Shown: piece after piece, positions 1-8,538 of the stretch
How positions within the stretch are numbered: position 1 is the stretch's first letter
Layout of the letters: each line of letters starts with the position of its first letter
Assembly: GCA_024235735.1 (NCBI GenBank)
Contig: JACKLU010000004.1
Coordinates: 1 to 64,000, forward strand
Origin: Burkholderiales bacterium
GTDB taxonomy: Bacteria; Pseudomonadota; Gammaproteobacteria; Burkholderiales; Nitrosomonadaceae
Length of the DNA stretch: 64,000 nucleotides
Direction: 5' to 3'
The notes under the pieces: generated by a model
Databases searched by the model: none
Seen by the model: only the letters and a program-made list of their open reading frames with translations
Told to the model about the DNA's origin: nothing
Position numbers and translations under genes: made by a program

Positions 1-652
1 TCACAAATTGTTGTACGACAGTTTGATTGGTTGTGTTGAACTGATTTAAATCGAATACCGAACCACCGTGGCTTGTAATCAGGTTCTGAAGTGAGTTAAT
101 TGTGCTCGCGCCGCGGAGAACACCATTGTATAACGCGTTGTTATCGGTGAGCACAGCATCAAGTACCGCTGCAGAGACTGCTGATCCACCGACCGTGCCA
201 CGCGCCGCTGTATCTCCATTGGATGGTTCATCAGTCAGAATAATGATATTTTTAACTGCATTCGAGCGGAAAGAGAACAGTGACGTTTGATTGTCCAGTG
301 CATTCAGTGCGAATGCTGTTCCAGTATAGGCTGGTTCGGTACCGCCATTAATCAAAAGACCCTGAGCGGCGGTGGCAAAACTGGTCGGATTAGTCAGGTC
401 AGTCAGCATTCTCGGAATAACCGCGCTGTTACCATAACCTACCAGACCGTATTGTGCGTTAACCTGGCCTGTTCCCGTCAGAATATTGGCGAACAAGCCA
501 ATGTTGTTTCTCAGGTTGGCCTGTACATTTCCCATTGAACCTGATTCATCGACAACAAAAATGATGTCACTCAAAATAGGCGCCGCGCTTGAAGATGCGC
601 TGAAAAATGCTGAGCATGCAGCTAGGCACGCGATGTATTTTTTTAATTTCAT
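1..652 (-). CDS. secreted vWA-domain protein, C-terminus outside window
   Basis: This minus-strand reading frame is open from an ATG at 652 to the window edge (about 217 residues), so its C-terminus is missing. It opens with a signal peptide (KK followed by an Ala/Ser-rich hydrophobic stretch) and then a von Willebrand factor A domain. The metal-ion-dependent adhesion motif DESGSM lies at about residues 35-40, and a later ILTDE strand fits the fold. A GGAG Shine-Dalgarno lies a few bases before the ATG. vWA domains bind proteins or matrix through a divalent metal. A PEP-CTERM protein is the next gene, so a C-terminal sorting tail is possible but cannot be seen. The domain call is firm; the function is inferred. 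Confidence 0.8.
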   Translation of the reverse strand, partial: MKLKKYIACLAACSAFFSASSSAAPILSDIIFVVDESGSMGNVQANLRNNIGLFANILTGTGQVNAQYGLVGYGNSAVIPRMLTDLTNPTSFATAAQGLLINGGTEPAYTGTAFALNALDNQTSLFSFRSNAVKNIIILTDEPSNGDTAARGTVGGSAVSAAVLDAVLTDNNALYNGVLRGASTINSLQNLITSHGGSVFDLNQFNTTNQTVVQQFV

Positions 653-1154
653 GGTTAAACTCCAAAAATCGTTAACAAGTTAATAAATACTCAATTTAGA
701 TGCATTCATTATCAGAATGGGGGTCTTCACAAAATCTTATTTCATGCTTTTTGGCAGCAGAGATTTCGGATTCATATCTCGAATGAGCGCTTTTGCGAAG
801 ACTTGATTATAAAGTAAGCAATTTCTGTGCCAAGATGGTATTGTTCTTATAAATCATATTATTACTAATTATGGTATTGTTGATCAGGAGGTGACTGTAA
901 AAGAATCAGACACTTTTCTTTAGTGATTTATTATGATGGGTGTCGTGATTGGCGTCGATTTCTTGAGAATGTCTCTGAGAATCTGAGCTTGAAGCAAGAC
1001 GAGGTGGGTATAAAAGATATTGACACGACATGTGAGTGATATGTAATAAGTTATTATTGCTTTGTGTGCGAGCGGTGACGTATTGTGACGGAATATGATT
1101 TTCCAGAGGTGCGCCTGACCTAAGGCTTTGCTGGATTAATCAACTGATTGAGCG
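653..1154. other. intergenic region without a recognised gene
   Basis: This A+T-rich stretch lies upstream of the vWA gene. I find no convincing reading frame, RNA gene or strong hairpin. It presumably holds the promoter of the minus-strand vWA gene at its left end. A decayed rhodanese copy begins at its right end. Confidence 0.5.
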
Positions 1155-1405
1155 ATTTTCAGTCCGGCATGACGTTCCAGAGCTACTAGACTTTTGTTCT
1201 TCTCTATGCGGTGGCCGCCTGTTGCGCGCTTTTGAACTACCTATGCAGTGTGTCGGTGCAAGAAATTGCTATGGGATTTTCTTTTAGAATGCGAGCGACG
1301 AGTTTTGCGCGTTGAAATTGCTGGCGATCGGAGACGGTGTCCGCCGGAAATATGTTCGGCATCAACATATCCCTGTTCGCGTGTTTGATGTGTGCGTTGT
1401 TTTTT
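1155..1405 (-). pseudogene. decayed second copy of the neighbouring rhodanese gene
   Basis: About 250 bp here align along their length with the middle of the intact rhodanese gene at 2765-3193, in the same orientation. Matching blocks include CCGGCATG, GAACT.CC.ATGCAGTG, GGATTTTCTTT and GTTGAAAT.GCTGGCGA.CGGA. Many substitutions and several small gaps destroy the frame, so no product is possible. This looks like an old tandem duplication, or an independently acquired paralogue, that has eroded. The similarity was seen by eye and no identity value was calculated. Confidence 0.65.
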
Positions 1406-1575
1406 TGTGAATTGCTGAAAAACGTATCAGCGCCGATGGTGATTACTTGATGAAGTGGACTGGATGGGTGATTTAGTTTAATACCAGAAAATGGTGCCGG
1501 TCTTCTGCGGGATTGCTAGGATTGATTAAATCCCGGCAACCCTGAGAAGCTGGTCAAATTTACCTAATCATGGTG

Positions 1576-2223
1576 TCAGGCGGTAAATCTTCTCATGCTG
1601 ACAAAACCCAGCAGGCCGAGACCCAGAAGCGCCAGTGTGCCGGGTTCTGGTACTGCTGTTGCTTTAAATTGCAGGTCATCCAGCGCGCAGAAATCACAAA
1701 CAACTTCGAAGTACTTGATGTCATATACGCCACCGCGGTCGATGCCGGTGTAGACATTCGTGCCGGTAGGTACAGTCCAGGACTCAAGCAGAGCGAAACT
1801 GCTGTCATACGCATTGATAATTTCGGCATCGCCACGTGAATCTGCTACGCCAATGCCAACCATGCTTGCAAGACCGGCGAATTCAAAGAGAAACTTTCCG
1901 TCCCAGCCAAGGTTGGCGCTGCCACCTATTTCGTAACCGGCACCGGTGCCGATATAGTTGGGAAAGCTTTGTGTTCCGGCATAACGCGCGAATGCGGCGC
2001 CTGAGCCTGTCGTCTCCGTAATCGATGCCAAACCCTGTGCGGCATAATCATTGGCGCCGACAACTGTTCCTGTTGCCTGGTCATCAAAATCGATTAAAGT
2101 ACCAAAAATCGGACTTAAAGGGGATGATGGTGTGCCAACAAATTGAACGGCAAGCGATGTTCCTGCTACAGATGCACTTAAAACTGCGCCGGCGGTTAAT
2201 GTTAATAATTTATTCAGTTTCAT
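1576..2223 (-). CDS. PEP-CTERM sorting-domain protein
   Basis: This 215-residue exported protein has an N-terminal signal peptide (MKLNKLLTL followed by an Ala-rich core) and a textbook C-terminal PEP-CTERM tail: VPEPGTLALLGLGLLGF, then an RR cluster. Exosortase recognises and cleaves such tails, so the protein is expected to be exported and anchored or released with exopolysaccharide. The Gly/Ser/Thr-rich middle has a C-x2-C pair near residues 180-183 but no enzyme motif. A GAGGAG Shine-Dalgarno precedes the ATG. A glycan operon of the type linked to PEP-CTERM systems lies at 20.5-24 kb; exosortase itself is not in the window. Confidence 0.9.
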   Translation of the reverse strand: MKLNKLLTLTAGAVLSASVAGTSLAVQFVGTPSSPLSPIFGTLIDFDDQATGTVVGANDYAAQGLASITETTGSGAAFARYAGTQSFPNYIGTGAGYEIGGSANLGWDGKFLFEFAGLASMVGIGVADSRGDAEIINAYDSSFALLESWTVPTGTNVYTGIDRGGVYDIKYFEVVCDFCALDDLQFKATAVPEPGTLALLGLGLLGFVSMRRFTA

Positions 2224-2764
2224 GATTAGCTCCTCGAGTAAAATAAGTAATGTTGCAATTAAATAATAAGCAAGAATCGCGCCAACATTTTGTAATGTTA
2301 AATAACATATTTACATTCATAATGTTATATTTAATATGAAAATCATTTTCATATAAGAATGCTAAAAATGAAAGTGAAGTGTAAAATAATTCGACACGAT
2401 GCATGTGCAGATTCGACAAGCCTACGCACTTGATATACCAAAAGAATCGGTTGATTTAGTGCATTAAAATCAATGACTCTTGTTTTTTTAATTCTTTCTA
2501 GTCGATCAATTTGAGCATAAGAGATACTTGGTATGTAATGATATTTTCTCTTAGTGTTTTTTAAGTGAGGGATTGAAATGATGTAAAAATCATTGACACT
2601 TGACTGACTCGGTAAGCCATTCATGTGAAAGAGGACTGTTTTACAGTCGAATTTCTGAACGCAAGAATCCAGTCAGTGATTCTTACAAATTTATAGAATT
2701 TGTAGTGTAGTGAGATTGCAACGCGGTTAAAGCAATGCTTTCGAGCAGCAATAGTTGATCCTTT
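2224..2764. other. A+T-rich intergenic region
   Basis: About 540 bp between the PEP-CTERM gene and the rhodanese gene. The segment near 2290-2340 carries short overlapping inverted repeats of the type ATAACAT/ATGTTAT, next to the presumed promoter of the PEP-CTERM gene. No gene, tRNA or terminator with a T-run is evident. A 91-codon open frame on the minus strand (2349-2624) has no protein features I recognise and is probably chance. Confidence 0.45.
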
Positions 2765-3193
2765 TCAACTCTTCGTCGAGTCAGTCGGATAATGGTGAAG
2801 CTTCCAGCCCGGCATGCCGTCCCGGTAATAATAAACCCTCGTCCATCCCCATGCGACAGCCTGTTGTGCTGCCCTTGAACTGCCCATGCAGTGGATGCCG
2901 TTGCAATAAATCACCACCGGATTTTCTTTCAAAACGAGAGCAACCAGGTTTTGTTCGTTGAAATCGCTGGCGACCGGAAGATGGTGCGCACCCGCAATAT
3001 GTCCGGTATCGTAATCTTCCTGTTTGCGTACATCGATAAAAGCCGTACCTTGATCAAACAATGATTTTGCGCTATGAGTATCAATCGTTTGCGCGCCGGG
3101 GACATGCTCAGGCGCAAGCGTTTCTGCACTGGCCGGGTAAGTCGGCAAGCAAAGTAGAGTCAGAAAAAATAACCGCCAATATGCACGCTGCAC
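2765..3193 (-). CDS. secreted rhodanese-like sulfurtransferase domain protein
   Basis: This 142-residue protein has a cleavable signal peptide (about residues 1-23, ending PASAE) followed by a single rhodanese domain. FIDVRKQEDYDTGHIAGA is the typical DVR...H.GA strand-turn. YCNGIHCMGSS carries the active-site Cys loop, with a second Cys four residues on. Rhodanese domains transfer sulfane sulfur or act as sulfur-binding modules; the signal peptide places this one in the periplasm. The Cys pair resembles periplasmic rhodaneses with a C-x(n)-C loop. A decayed relative lies about 1.5 kb downstream in the gene's direction. The substrate is unknown. Confidence 0.8.
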   Translation of the reverse strand: MQRAYWRLFFLTLLCLPTYPASAETLAPEHVPGAQTIDTHSAKSLFDQGTAFIDVRKQEDYDTGHIAGAHHLPVASDFNEQNLVALVLKENPVVIYCNGIHCMGSSRAAQQAVAWGWTRVYYYRDGMPGWKLHHYPTDSTKS

Positions 3194-3562
3194 CGCTGAT
3201 CTCCTGGGTGTTATATAGAGAACATAGAGATAAAGCGCGAATAAAGAATCATCGCGCTGATTTTTTACTTATGAAAGTACTGTGACACGGAGTAAATGTC
3301 AACTTCCCGCATTGTTCCGGCTCTGTAAACAGAAAGTAAGGTTCAGCAGGTCAGTGTAAAGTTTTAACGTCGATGATTTTTTTTTACGGTGCTTCGCGCA
3401 TGATGAGTATCGGAAGTCGAATGTTGGAGAGGAGGCTTGCCAAGGTCACTCATATTCGTTATTGCGTTTGATTTCTGATGTCTTTTTACCGGCGTGGATT
3501 TTTCCGGGTATGCGCTGTGTCGAGTGAACGGGTTTGTCGATAATTTCACAGCTAATTCTGGT
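3194..3562. other. intergenic region without a recognised gene
   Basis: About 370 bp between the rhodanese gene and the acyl carrier protein gene. It should contain the rhodanese promoter. A 72-codon minus-strand open frame overlaps the acyl carrier gene end (3364-3582) but shows no recognisable protein signature, so I do not call it. Confidence 0.4.
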
Positions 3563-3814
3563 TTAGCCGATTTTATGCTCAAGAAATTCGATCAGGCTGC
3601 CCAGGGTTTTAAACACATCGGCGGAAATTTCATCGTCTTCCACGACGATACCATATTCTTCTTCAATGGCTGTCAGCACTGAAACCACGCCAACTGAGTC
3701 AAGTTCTATGATATTACCGAGTAATGGTGAAGTGGTGTCAAGTTTCTCGACACGATCGTTATCGAGAACCAGGGTGTCACGAAGTATTCTTTTAACATCG
3801 TCCATTAATGACAT
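3563..3814 (-). CDS. acyl carrier protein
   Basis: An 83-residue acidic protein with the acyl-carrier fold. The ELDSVGVVSVL segment contains the DS(V/L) motif whose Ser (about residue 39) receives 4'-phosphopantetheine. I chose the ATG at 3814 because GGGAG stands 8 bases before it and the product then has the usual ACP length; a longer in-frame start at 3949 would add an implausible leader. The gene is not next to fatty-acid synthesis genes, so it is probably a specialised ACP. In exosortase-type genomes such ACPs often serve glycan or lipid biosynthesis, but that role is inference here. Confidence 0.85.
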   Translation of the reverse strand: MSLMDDVKRILRDTLVLDNDRVEKLDTTSPLLGNIIELDSVGVVSVLTAIEEEYGIVVEDDEISADVFKTLGSLIEFLEHKIG

Positions 3815-4199
3815 CAATAAAACTCCCGGAAAGGTATAATTGTCAAATATAAAGTTCGTCAGTGCGAATGGTTTCTGTAATACAAAAAAACCGCATTTGC
3901 GGATCGGTAGTATTGTAATACATTCCTGGGAGATTTTTTCATGCGTCAATTCGCTGGTGTGTGGTGGTTGTTTCGCGTTTGATAATCTCTAATTTGTTAT
4001 AACAAACAGACAGTTGTTTTTTTTCTGCAAGAACTAAAAGGATAATTCATGCAGATAATTTTTTGTATAATCAGAAATTTTTTCGCTATGGTGCGTTGTT
4101 GTCTGCAAAGAGTGTTGCATTACATATCAGTTGCATACTGTGGAATCATTTTTTGTTCGCGTTTCATTTTGTTTTAAACACTCAATTTAGAGATGATCT
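3815..4199. other. divergent intergenic region
   Basis: A region between the divergent acyl carrier protein and Rieske oxygenase genes. It presumably holds both promoters. It ends in a terminator-like hairpin at 4200-4231 on the plus strand, although no plus-strand gene precedes it. Confidence 0.4.
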
Positions 4200-4231
4200 A
4201 AAGACCCTGAAGCTGTATCCGGGTCTTTTTG
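4200..4231 (+). terminator. terminator-like hairpin upstream of the oxygenase gene
   Basis: An 8-bp stem (AAAGACCC / GGGTCTTT) with a 13-nt loop is followed by further T residues. It ends about 22 bases before the GTG start of the Rieske gene. With no plus-strand coding gene ahead of it, it could end a short leader transcript (attenuation) or a small RNA. Coordinates may be off by one base. Confidence 0.5.
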
Positions 4232-4253
4232 TTTGCCTGGGAAGTGATCATTT

Positions 4254-5402
4254 GTGGCAACAGGTGGTCTTGAAACACGGAATATAGTATTGAATATGAT
4301 TGATCTGGCTGAAATTTCAAAATTGGCTAAAACATCCGTCCAATTACCGATTGATTGGTATCTTGATCCAGGAATACTGGAGCTTGAAAAAAAAGTGCTG
4401 TTTGACCAGGGGCCAGGCTATATCGGCCATGAAGTCATGGTGCCTGAAGTCGGCGATTATTATGTGCTGGAATGGCTGAAAAGTGCAAAAGTTCTGGTTC
4501 GGAACGAACGGGGTATAGAGTTGATTTCCAATATTTGCCGTCACCGTCAGGCACGTATTCTTGAAAGCAGGGGTAATGCCAGAAGTATTGTATGTCCGTT
4601 GCATCGCTGGACATATGCACTGGATGGTACATTACTTGGTGCGCCTCATTTTGATCGAAATCCCTGTATCCACCTGAACAAAACTCCGCTGCAAAGCTGG
4701 CATGGCTTGTTGTTCAACGGAAAACGCTCGGTTGCCGGAGATATGGCTGATCTCGGTGTGTTCGGCGATTTCGATTTTTCAGGTTATCTGTTTGATCGCG
4801 TTCAGATTGATCATTATGACTGCAATTGGAAAACATTCATTGAAGTTTATCTGGAAGATTATCATGTCAATCCTTTTCATCCCGGTCTCGGAAATTTTGT
4901 CAGTACTGAAGATCTTGCCTGGGAATTTGGAGATCGGTACAACGTGCAGACAGTCGGTGTTAACAAGGCCCGTCTGCAACGTTCAGGTACATCTGTTTAT
5001 GCGAAGTGGCAGAAACAGGTTCTTGCGCAATATGAAAATACTTTACCGCCGCATGGCGCCATATGGCTGCTCTATTTTCCCAATATTATGCTTGAATGGT
5101 ATCCGCATACGCTGGTTATCAGCACCATAATTCCGACGAGTGTCGAAAGCTGCATTAATGTTGTCGAGTTTTATTACCCGGAAGAAATCGCGCTGTTTGA
5201 GCGTGAATTTGTCGAAGCCGAGCAGGCTGCGTATAAAGAGACAGCTGTCGAAGACAGAGAGATCTGCATGCGCATGACAGAAGGGCGGCGCGCTTTATAT
5301 GATCAATCTATCAATGAAACGGGCCCGTATCAGATGCCGATGGAGGCCGGGATGGTTCATTTTCATCAATTTCTGCGGCGTGAATTAGAACCGCATTTAT
5401 AA
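4254..5402 (+). CDS. Rieske [2Fe-2S] non-haem iron oxygenase, alpha-subunit type
   Basis: This 382-residue protein combines a Rieske centre (C95-R-H97 ... C114-P-L-H117) with a catalytic domain carrying the mononuclear iron motif EDYHVNPFH (H204 and H209; the third, acidic ligand lies further on). The family hydroxylates aromatic or other hydrophobic substrates using electrons from a separate reductase, which is not seen nearby. The GTG start has GGAAG about 10 bases upstream. An in-frame ATG at 4296 lacks a ribosome site but is a possible alternative. The EamA transporter gene follows 31 bp later. Substrate unknown. Confidence 0.85.
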   Translation: MATGGLETRNIVLNMIDLAEISKLAKTSVQLPIDWYLDPGILELEKKVLFDQGPGYIGHEVMVPEVGDYYVLEWLKSAKVLVRNERGIELISNICRHRQARILESRGNARSIVCPLHRWTYALDGTLLGAPHFDRNPCIHLNKTPLQSWHGLLFNGKRSVAGDMADLGVFGDFDFSGYLFDRVQIDHYDCNWKTFIEVYLEDYHVNPFHPGLGNFVSTEDLAWEFGDRYNVQTVGVNKARLQRSGTSVYAKWQKQVLAQYENTLPPHGAIWLLYFPNIMLEWYPHTLVISTIIPTSVESCINVVEFYYPEEIALFEREFVEAEQAAYKETAVEDREICMRMTEGRRALYDQSINETGPYQMPMEAGMVHFHQFLRRELEPHL

Positions 5403-5433
5403 TTCTTCTGCCTGTTTTTTACTGGTTTCTCTT

Positions 5434-6294
5434 ATGCGCTCATTCTGGATGCTGGTAGCCGCATTTCTATTCGCCTGTATGGGCGTTCTGGTGAAGCTTG
5501 GCGCAAAACATTTTTCCACCGTAGAAATGGTTTTTTATCGTTCCTTGATGGGAGTCGCGATAACTTGGCTGGCGGTTTGCCATTATCGTCTTACTTTGCG
5601 AACGCGTCACTGGAAAACGCATTGCAGCCGCGGATTAACCGGGCTGGGCAGTCTGCTGATGTTTTTTTATTGTATTACTGAATTGCCTCTGGCAACTGCG
5701 ATTTCATTGAATTATACCTGGCCGCTGTTTATGGCTATGTTCTCGACGTTGATTCTTAAGGAGAGATTGCACTGGTCGATGGCCGCTGCGTTAGTTGTCG
5801 GGTTTGTCGGAGTGATTTTCCTGCTGCGTCCGACTTTGCACAATGATCAATGGATGACTGCGCTGCTAGGATTAATTTCGGGTTTTTTTGCGGCGATTGC
5901 CTATATGAACGTCAAGCAGCTGGGTAATCTCGGTGAATCCGAGTGGCGTGTGGTTTTTTATTTTACGGTGATCAGTACAGTGGTTACGGGCGTCTGGTTG
6001 TTGTTCACCACGTTTAATCCGGTTACGCAGCAGAATATGCACTTGCTGATTGGCATTGGCGTAACCGCGACATTGGCGCAGCTGGCTATGACACGCGCTT
6101 ATCATACCGGAACAACGCTGGTGGTTAGTGCGCTGGGGTATAGTACAGTTTTGTTTGCGGGCATCTGGGGTATATTGATCTGGAATGAAATTTTGCCGCC
6201 TGTTGCCTGGCTGGGCATGGTATTGATTATTCTAGGAGGCGCCATGAGTGGTATTTTAAGTTACAGGATGCTGGCCGCTGTTGCTCGAAAATAA
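5434..6294 (+). CDS. EamA/DMT-family transporter
   Basis: A 286-residue integral membrane protein with about ten hydrophobic helices arranged as two EamA repeats. Typical DMT features are the N-terminal GVLVKLGAKHF segment and the PLFMAMFSTLILKERL stretch, where a conserved Glu follows helix 4. Members export amino acids, nucleotides or other metabolites. It lies 31 bp after the Rieske gene on the same strand and may be cotranscribed. No clear Shine-Dalgarno is visible. The substrate cannot be told from sequence. Confidence 0.85.
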   Translation: MRSFWMLVAAFLFACMGVLVKLGAKHFSTVEMVFYRSLMGVAITWLAVCHYRLTLRTRHWKTHCSRGLTGLGSLLMFFYCITELPLATAISLNYTWPLFMAMFSTLILKERLHWSMAAALVVGFVGVIFLLRPTLHNDQWMTALLGLISGFFAAIAYMNVKQLGNLGESEWRVVFYFTVISTVVTGVWLLFTTFNPVTQQNMHLLIGIGVTATLAQLAMTRAYHTGTTLVVSALGYSTVLFAGIWGILIWNEILPPVAWLGMVLIILGGAMSGILSYRMLAAVARK

Positions 6295-6461
6295 TTCTGA
6301 AATACAGATTGTGTTCTGGTTGTTATTACCTGATTTGAGGCGGCATTGATCCGAAATCCCGCAATAAGCGGAATTTATCCATTCAGTAAAAACTCTGGGC
6401 AGCAATTGCGCCATACGAATTATTTGCCTATGATGACTCTATTACTTAAAAAGGTGAGATC

Positions 6462-6827
6462 ATGATTACCATAGAAAAACAAAATGGCCTGATCGTTGTT
6501 GCTGTGATCAGTGAATTTACATTGGCCGATTATAAACAGTTTGAAGACGAAGTCATTTATCAGTCCTGTTCTGGTGGAAAGGTCAATGTCGTCATTGACT
6601 TGCGTGATATGATTGACTATACCGTCGATGTCGCGTGGGAAGATCTGAAGTTTATGCGGGAACATGGTAATGACTTTGCTCGTATCGCGGTCGTTACTAA
6701 TGATCAGTGGCAGGCATGGAGCGCGTGGATATCCAACCTGTTTACTGATGCACAAGTGATTGTTTTTGAAGACTTCGATGAAGCGGTGAGCTGGGTTGGC
6801 AGTGAAGATGAGGCTGTATCCGATTAG
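6462..6827 (+). CDS. SpoIIAA/STAS-like protein
   Basis: A 121-residue soluble protein resembling the SpoIIAA-like (STAS fold) family: an N-terminal beta strand (MITIEKQNGLIVVAVISEFTL), an alternating alpha/beta pattern, a central VNVVIDLRDM strand, RIAVVTNDQWQAW, and an acidic C-terminus. The family's biochemical role is poorly defined. GGTGAG lies just before the ATG. The two membrane-protein genes that follow may share the transcript. Confidence 0.65.
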   Translation: MITIEKQNGLIVVAVISEFTLADYKQFEDEVIYQSCSGGKVNVVIDLRDMIDYTVDVAWEDLKFMREHGNDFARIAVVTNDQWQAWSAWISNLFTDAQVIVFEDFDEAVSWVGSEDEAVSD

Positions 6828-6841
6828 AACAATAAACAACC

Positions 6842-7324
6842 ATGGATGATTTCGTTCTGGCCAGAGTGGTGCATGTGTTGAGTGTGGTGCTCTGGATTGG
6901 CGGCGTGGCGATGGTTACGCTGATATTGCTGCCTGTATTAAAGCAAATGTCATCGCCCGGGGATGCAATGGTCTTTTTTACCAGTTTCCGGCGTCGTTTT
7001 GCCGCGCAGGCGCGTATAACCACGCTGCTTGTTGGTTTAAGCGGTTTTTACATGACTTTCATTCTTGATGCCTGGCATCGTTTTATTCAGTGGCAATACT
7101 GGTGGATGCACAGTATGGTGTTGATCTGGCTGCTATTCACTTTTATGCTTTTTGTCGCCGAGCCTAAATCAAGAAAGCAGGTAAAATCACCACCACAAAA
7201 TATTACCATGCAAACCTTTTCTGCTATCCAGCGTAAGCATATGATATTGCTTGTTCTGAGTCTATTGACTATCGCTGGGGCGGTTGCCGGTAGCCATGGG
7301 TGGCTGATTCCCGGGAGCAATTGA
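6842..7324 (+). CDS. four-helix integral membrane protein (CopD-like)
   Basis: A 160-residue protein with four predicted membrane helices, including an N-terminal ARVVHVLSVVLWIGGVAMV helix with a His. Later segments contain HSMVLIWLLFTFML and LVLSLLTIAGAVAGSHGW. The H-x(n)-WIGG pattern is typical of CopD-like/DUF2269 membrane proteins, some of which bind haem or copper; that is a family inference. The stop codon overlaps the start of the next gene (TGATG), indicating translational coupling with SirB. Confidence 0.65.
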   Translation: MDDFVLARVVHVLSVVLWIGGVAMVTLILLPVLKQMSSPGDAMVFFTSFRRRFAAQARITTLLVGLSGFYMTFILDAWHRFIQWQYWWMHSMVLIWLLFTFMLFVAEPKSRKQVKSPPQNITMQTFSAIQRKHMILLVLSLLTIAGAVAGSHGWLIPGSN

Positions 7325-7707
7325 TGAGTTATACACTGATTAAAATGATTCATGTCAGTAGCGTGGTGACAAGTTTTTTATTTTTTTTTATACGTGGCGT
7401 TTGGTTGATTCGGGAATCATCGATACTGCGCCGACGCTGGGTTAAAATTCTGCCGCACGTTGTTGATACGGTTCTGCTGGTTAGCGCGGTCACGCTGGCT
7501 TATAAAATTCAGCAAGCACCATTTAGTGACTCCTGGCTTACCGCCAAGATTTCGGGGCTGTTAGTTTATATTGGCCTTGGCATGGTCGCCATGCGTTTCG
7601 GGAAAACGCGGAGAATGCGTATTAATGCCTGGATTGCCGCGCAATGCGTTTTTGCTTACATTGTTGCGGTAGCATTAACTAAAAGTCCGGTTTTGAATTT
7701 ATTCTAA
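7324..7707 (+). CDS. SirB-family membrane protein
   Basis: A 127-residue protein of four membrane helices matching the SirB (invasion-gene regulator) family: MSYTLIKMIHVSSVVTSF, then RGVWLIRES, LPHVVDTVLLVSAV and KISGLLVYIGLGMVAMR. I chose the ATG at 7324, which overlaps the preceding stop, over an upstream in-frame codon. Despite the family name, SirB proteins are widespread membrane proteins of unclear role. The pairing with a CopD-like gene suggests a small membrane module. Confidence 0.8.
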   Translation: MSYTLIKMIHVSSVVTSFLFFFIRGVWLIRESSILRRRWVKILPHVVDTVLLVSAVTLAYKIQQAPFSDSWLTAKISGLLVYIGLGMVAMRFGKTRRMRINAWIAAQCVFAYIVAVALTKSPVLNLF

Positions 7708-7729
7708 ACCATACAATTTATTTTTGGCC

Positions 7730-8275
7730 ATGAAGCATGATGTCGCCGACGTATCCCCATTTCTGTCTCAATTTAAGCTTGCCCAAGCGCTGCCCGGGCA
7801 CTGCCGGGATATCTGTGATCTGGTTAATCTGGCTTATCGTGGCGATCGTGGATGGACGCGGGAGACGCATATTATTGGCGGTGACCGGACTACGCCTGTC
7901 GAAATAGCCGCTGCACTGGTCAAACCGGGCGCGCGTTTTTATGTGGTGTATCTGCGGAATCGGCTTGTTGCCTGTATTTATCTTGCAAAAGAGCAACATC
8001 ATGCCTATATCGGGTTTTTCTCCGTGCATCCTGATTTTCAGGGCCAGGGAGTCGGCGGGTACATTCTGCGGCAAGCAGAAACTATTGCCAAGCATCAACT
8101 TCTGGCTAATAAGGTTCGCATGTTTGTTGTCTCTCAACGCGCTGAACTTATCGCGTTTTATCAGCGCCGGGGTTATCAGCATGCCGGTGGTCAGCAAGCT
8201 TATCCATTGCAGCTAAAAATAGGTGTGCCGAAAGTGACAAGCTTGACCATCGAGTATCTGGAAAAACAATTTTAG
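7730..8275 (+). CDS. GNAT-family N-acetyltransferase
   Basis: A 181-residue protein with the GNAT acetyl-CoA fold: FFSVHPDFQGQGVGGYILRQAE contains motif A (Q-x-x-G-x-G) at about residues 103-113, and motif B (VSQRAELIAFYQRRGY) follows. I prefer the ATG at 7730 over a TTG six bases upstream. The acceptor substrate is unknown. The gene lies about 20 bp after SirB and may be at the end of that unit. Confidence 0.85.
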   Translation: MKHDVADVSPFLSQFKLAQALPGHCRDICDLVNLAYRGDRGWTRETHIIGGDRTTPVEIAAALVKPGARFYVVYLRNRLVACIYLAKEQHHAYIGFFSVHPDFQGQGVGGYILRQAETIAKHQLLANKVRMFVVSQRAELIAFYQRRGYQHAGGQQAYPLQLKIGVPKVTSLTIEYLEKQF

Positions 8276-8538
8276 TGAAATTTTTGTTTGGGCATCTGCG
8301 TTGCTAAGGAATTGCAATGCTTGTCGAAGAACTGCTGCACGGTTATCAGGTTGCATGGCGCGATGCTCGGAGTGTGTTTTGCAGTTTTGTGAGAAGCGAT
8401 CGAATGAAGCCAGCCTTGTTCATTTTTTATTTTCTTTTTGTGAGCGGCTTGCCGTCGACGTGTCGCTACATTTTTGATGTGCTCATCTATTATCACGTTG
8501 GTAAGAAGTGCGTTGAAAACTCAAAAAAAGGTCATTGA

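Noticed and set aside
8317..8538. 73-codon frame ahead of the thiolase gene
   Set aside because: No ribosome site, no recognisable domain, and it ends at the thiolase start; likely chance.
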